NCBI RefSeq assembly: GCF_002833405.1
Contig: NZ_CP025127.1
Location: 1-6,800 of the forward strand
Source: Planococcus sp. MB-3u-03
GTDB taxonomy: Bacteria; Bacillota; Bacilli; Bacillales_A; Planococcaceae
Length of the DNA: 6,800 bases
Reading direction: 5' to 3'
The notes under the pieces were generated by a model that saw only the letters and a program-made list of their open reading frames with translations, was not told where the DNA came from and made no database searches. The position numbers and the translations under genes were made by a program. Of the stretch, positions 5,638-6,800 are shown piece by piece. Position 1 is the first letter of the stretch. Each line of letters begins with the position of its first letter.

Positions 5638-5669
5638 GAATGTAACTTATGTGCAGTTAAGTTACATTC
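5638..5669. repeat. 32-bp dyad site 1 (12-8-12), putative recombination site
   Basis: The left arm GAATGTAACTTA (5638-5649) and right arm TAAGTTACATTC (5658-5669) are perfect inverted copies. The centre is TGTGCAGT (5650-5657). The arms are identical to those of two other sites further on. It lies 22 bases after the stop of the MerR-like gene and 43 bases before the next start. No T-run follows, so it is a poor terminator. Confidence 0.9.
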
Positions 5670-5712
5670 ACAGAGTGTTTTCTGCAAAAAGAAATGAATC
5701 GGAGATGAAAAC

Positions 5713-6015
5713 ATGAGAACCCAAGTTCAAGAAGGTCAGAAAGAAGCAAAACCAATTATTCTAACCATGATTTTGCCTATTGCTGCATTAATGGTTTTAC
5801 TAATTTTCCGGCAATTTCCTAATGTGAATTTCTGGATCAGCATGAGCTTGTATTTATTAATTGATATTGGTTTCTTAATAGCAATGTTGTTAGGGATTAG
5901 AACCAAAAAGATGCCCATTATTATTTTTAGTGTGCTAGCTAATGGCGCATTCTTTGTGATGCTGTCAGCTTTTATCTACTTGCTCTTGCTTGGACATGGT
6001 ATATCGGAGCCTTAA
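5713..6015 (+). CDS. Small three-helix membrane protein (first inter-repeat unit)
   Basis: This encodes 100 residues from ATG 5713, with GGAG (5701-5704) 8 bases upstream. A polar N-terminus (about 1-13, rich in Gln, Glu and Lys) precedes three predicted membrane helices: about 15-32, 40-62 and 68-94. A basic loop (RTKK) lies between helices 2 and 3. This suggests an inner-membrane protein with a cytoplasmic N-terminus. I do not recognise a family. It is the only gene between dyad sites 1 and 2. Only 43 bases separate site 1 from the start and I see no good promoter there, so it may depend on readthrough from the MerR-like gene. That would fit a cassette-like gene using an upstream promoter. 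Function unknown. Confidence 0.75.
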   Translation: MRTQVQEGQKEAKPIILTMILPIAALMVLLIFRQFPNVNFWISMSLYLLIDIGFLIAMLLGIRTKKMPIIIFSVLANGAFFVMLSAFIYLLLLGHGISEP

Positions 6016-6025
6016 ATACAAATGT

Positions 6026-6057
6026 GAATGTAACTTAATAGCAATTAAGTTACATTC
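6026..6057. repeat. 32-bp dyad site 2 (12-8-12), putative recombination site
   Basis: The arms GAATGTAACTTA (6026-6037) and TAAGTTACATTC (6046-6057) are identical to those of site 1. The centre is ATAGCAAT (6038-6045), which extends the pairing by two bases on each side. The site begins 10 bases after the stop of the 100-aa gene and lies 151 bases before the next start. Confidence 0.9.
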
Positions 6058-6111
6058 ATTTATCGGAGATTAATACCTTTAAAAGAGTTGAAATATTTAT
6101 AAAATAAGTAG

Positions 6112-6141
6112 TTAAGTTCCAATTATTGGTGTTATGATATT
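6112..6141 (+). promoter_or_regulatory. Candidate promoter for the 166-aa gene
   Basis: The 151 bases between dyad site 2 and the gene are AT-rich and long enough for a promoter. TATGAT (6133-6138) is a good -10, but the -35 is unclear: TTAAGT (6112-6117) lies 15 bases upstream. An alternative pairs it with GATATT (6136-6141) at 18 bases. Read by eye; weak. Confidence 0.3.
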
Positions 6142-6208
6142 TAGTAGTTTAAATCGGTAAATCAATGTCATAATCAATGCTTTTAAACAATTTTAAGGAG
6201 GTTTATTT

Positions 6209-6709
6209 ATGTTTTCGGTCGATGAGTATATCAGTTCTATCAAAGCCAACTTGGAGAAAGAATCTCCTTTAGTGGTTTCAAATATGAAAAGAATTTTTAC
6301 ATACAATTTTTCTTCTGACATAGACCTTTTAGATTTCACCCCATCTATTGAACCTACCAGGTTCGAACTATCCATAACCATGTTCTCCATGGATAAAGAC
6401 GCCAACGAAGTTTTCAACGAAGGAAATGACCAAACAGTTTTTGCTGGAAGTGAAGAGGTCCTGCCAGAAGTAGAATATTATCAGGTAAATGATGATCAGC
6501 TGGAGGCATTTTTTGACTTTTACGAGCAGAATGAGGAAACGTTAGTTCCACAAGAACAACAGGTATTTGCAGATTGGTTCCGTCAATGCTGGGAAACCGC
6601 AGGTGGGGCTTCATTGGATTTGCCATCATACTTTGTTTTCCACGACGAAGGCACATCGTATGACTTAAAGAATAAACAATGGGTAGACGATGAAGAAAAA
6701 TGGTCATAA
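6209..6709 (+). CDS. Acidic cytoplasmic protein of unknown function (second inter-repeat unit)
   Basis: This encodes 166 residues. ATG 6209 follows a near-perfect TAAGGAGG (6194-6201) with a 7-base gap, so strong translation is likely. There is no signal peptide or membrane segment. The protein is markedly acidic, rich in Asp, Glu and Phe. The C-terminal half has an aromatic pattern FADWFRQCWETAGG (about 119-132), then LPSYFVFHDEGTSYDLKNKQWVDDEE. This gives the impression of a small alpha/beta domain like those of bacterial immunity proteins, but I recognise no family and make no claim. It is the only gene between dyad sites 2 and 3 and, unlike the 100-aa gene, has its own long leader and a strong terminator, making it a self-contained unit. 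Confidence 0.8.
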   Translation: MFSVDEYISSIKANLEKESPLVVSNMKRIFTYNFSSDIDLLDFTPSIEPTRFELSITMFSMDKDANEVFNEGNDQTVFAGSEEVLPEVEYYQVNDDQLEAFFDFYEQNEETLVPQEQQVFADWFRQCWETAGGASLDLPSYFVFHDEGTSYDLKNKQWVDDEEKWS

Positions 6710-6718
6710 ATATCGCTG

Positions 6719-6747
6719 AAAAATGCCTTTTTTGAGAGGCATTTTTT
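6719..6747 (+). terminator. Strong intrinsic terminator after the 166-aa gene
   Basis: A perfect 10-bp stem, AAAAATGCCT (6719-6728) with AGGCATTTTT (6737-6746), has an 8-base loop and ends in six T (6742-6747). It begins 9 bases after the stop codon. The A-run on the left arm means it could also act in the opposite direction. Confidence 0.9.
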
Positions 6748-6766
6748 GTTGTTAAAATTTAAATCT

Positions 6767-6798
6767 GAATGTAACTTATGTCTAATTAAGTTACATTC
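6767..6798. repeat. 32-bp dyad site 3 (12-8-12), putative recombination site
   Basis: The arms GAATGTAACTTA (6767-6778) and TAAGTTACATTC (6787-6798) are identical to those of sites 1 and 2. The centre is TGTCTAAT (6779-6786). Here the dyad extends by two more bases outward (CT and AG). It sits 20 bases after a strong terminator, so a termination role would be redundant. It ends almost at the window edge, so more units could follow. Confidence 0.9.
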
Positions 6799-6800
6799 AG

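Noticed and set aside
6111..6123. GTTAAGTTCCAAT as a fourth, degenerate dyad half
   Set aside because: Partial match to one arm only, with no opposing arm; AT-rich chance similarity is likely.
6414..6707. 97-residue minus-strand frame opposite the 166-aa gene
   Set aside because: The + strand gene has a near-perfect ribosome binding site and a terminator; the antisense frame has neither.
5638..6798. Reading the three dyads as ordinary terminators or as a CRISPR array
   Set aside because: They lack T-runs and site 3 follows an existing strong terminator. The intervals of 388 and 741 bases hold genes, so they are not spacers.

Overview
The window looks like part of a mosaic, mobilisable theta-type plasmid from a low-GC Gram-positive bacterium (Bacillota, probably Bacillales). 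The evidence is the strong AGGAGG-type ribosome binding sites with TTG and GTG starts, a Rep_3-type initiator behind iterons, and a pMV158/pUB110-type relaxase (MobV) with its matching oriT. The exact genus cannot be read from the sequence. Every gene I can support lies on the + strand. Base composition is patchy: single 60-base lines counted by hand give 48% GC in the integrase, 27% in rep and 52% in mob, which suggests modules of different origin.

Layout. 1-614: the tail of an unknown membrane protein, then a small membrane-anchored extracytoplasmic protein. 639-1205: a short tyrosine recombinase with all six catalytic positions but no N-terminal core-binding domain, closed by a terminator. 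1237-1587: an AT-rich replication origin with three tandem 22-bp iterons and an inverted iteron core lying over the rep promoter. 1588-2607: the Rep_3 initiator. 2661-2843: a 60-aa two-helix membrane protein. 2861-3050: four consecutive hairpins joined by a conserved linker, the first being a clear terminator. 3061-3108: a pMV158-like oriT. 3139-4203: the MobV relaxase (GTG start, nucleophile His22). 4204-5021: mostly noncoding, with a 49-aa membrane protein and a decayed second copy of the mob 3' end. 5022-5615: a MerR-like HTH plus coiled-coil protein, possibly a partition or regulatory protein.

The most unusual part is 5638-6798. Three 32-bp sites share identical 12-bp inverted arms around different 8-bp centres. 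They bracket two single-gene units, one with a 100-aa membrane protein and one with a 166-aa acidic protein. The 12-8-12 form resembles the core site of a tyrosine recombinase, and the plasmid carries such an enzyme. My main hypothesis is a dif-module-like or cassette-like system in which unrelated genes are gained and lost between these sites. The main alternative is that the sites are operators or centromere-like sites bound by the neighbouring MerR-like protein.

Working together: Rep and the iterons drive and limit replication, MobV acting at oriT allows transfer with a helper conjugative element, the coiled-coil HTH protein may support stable inheritance, and the integrase may resolve multimers or shuffle cassettes. 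The cargo is a set of small, mostly membrane proteins that I do not recognise.
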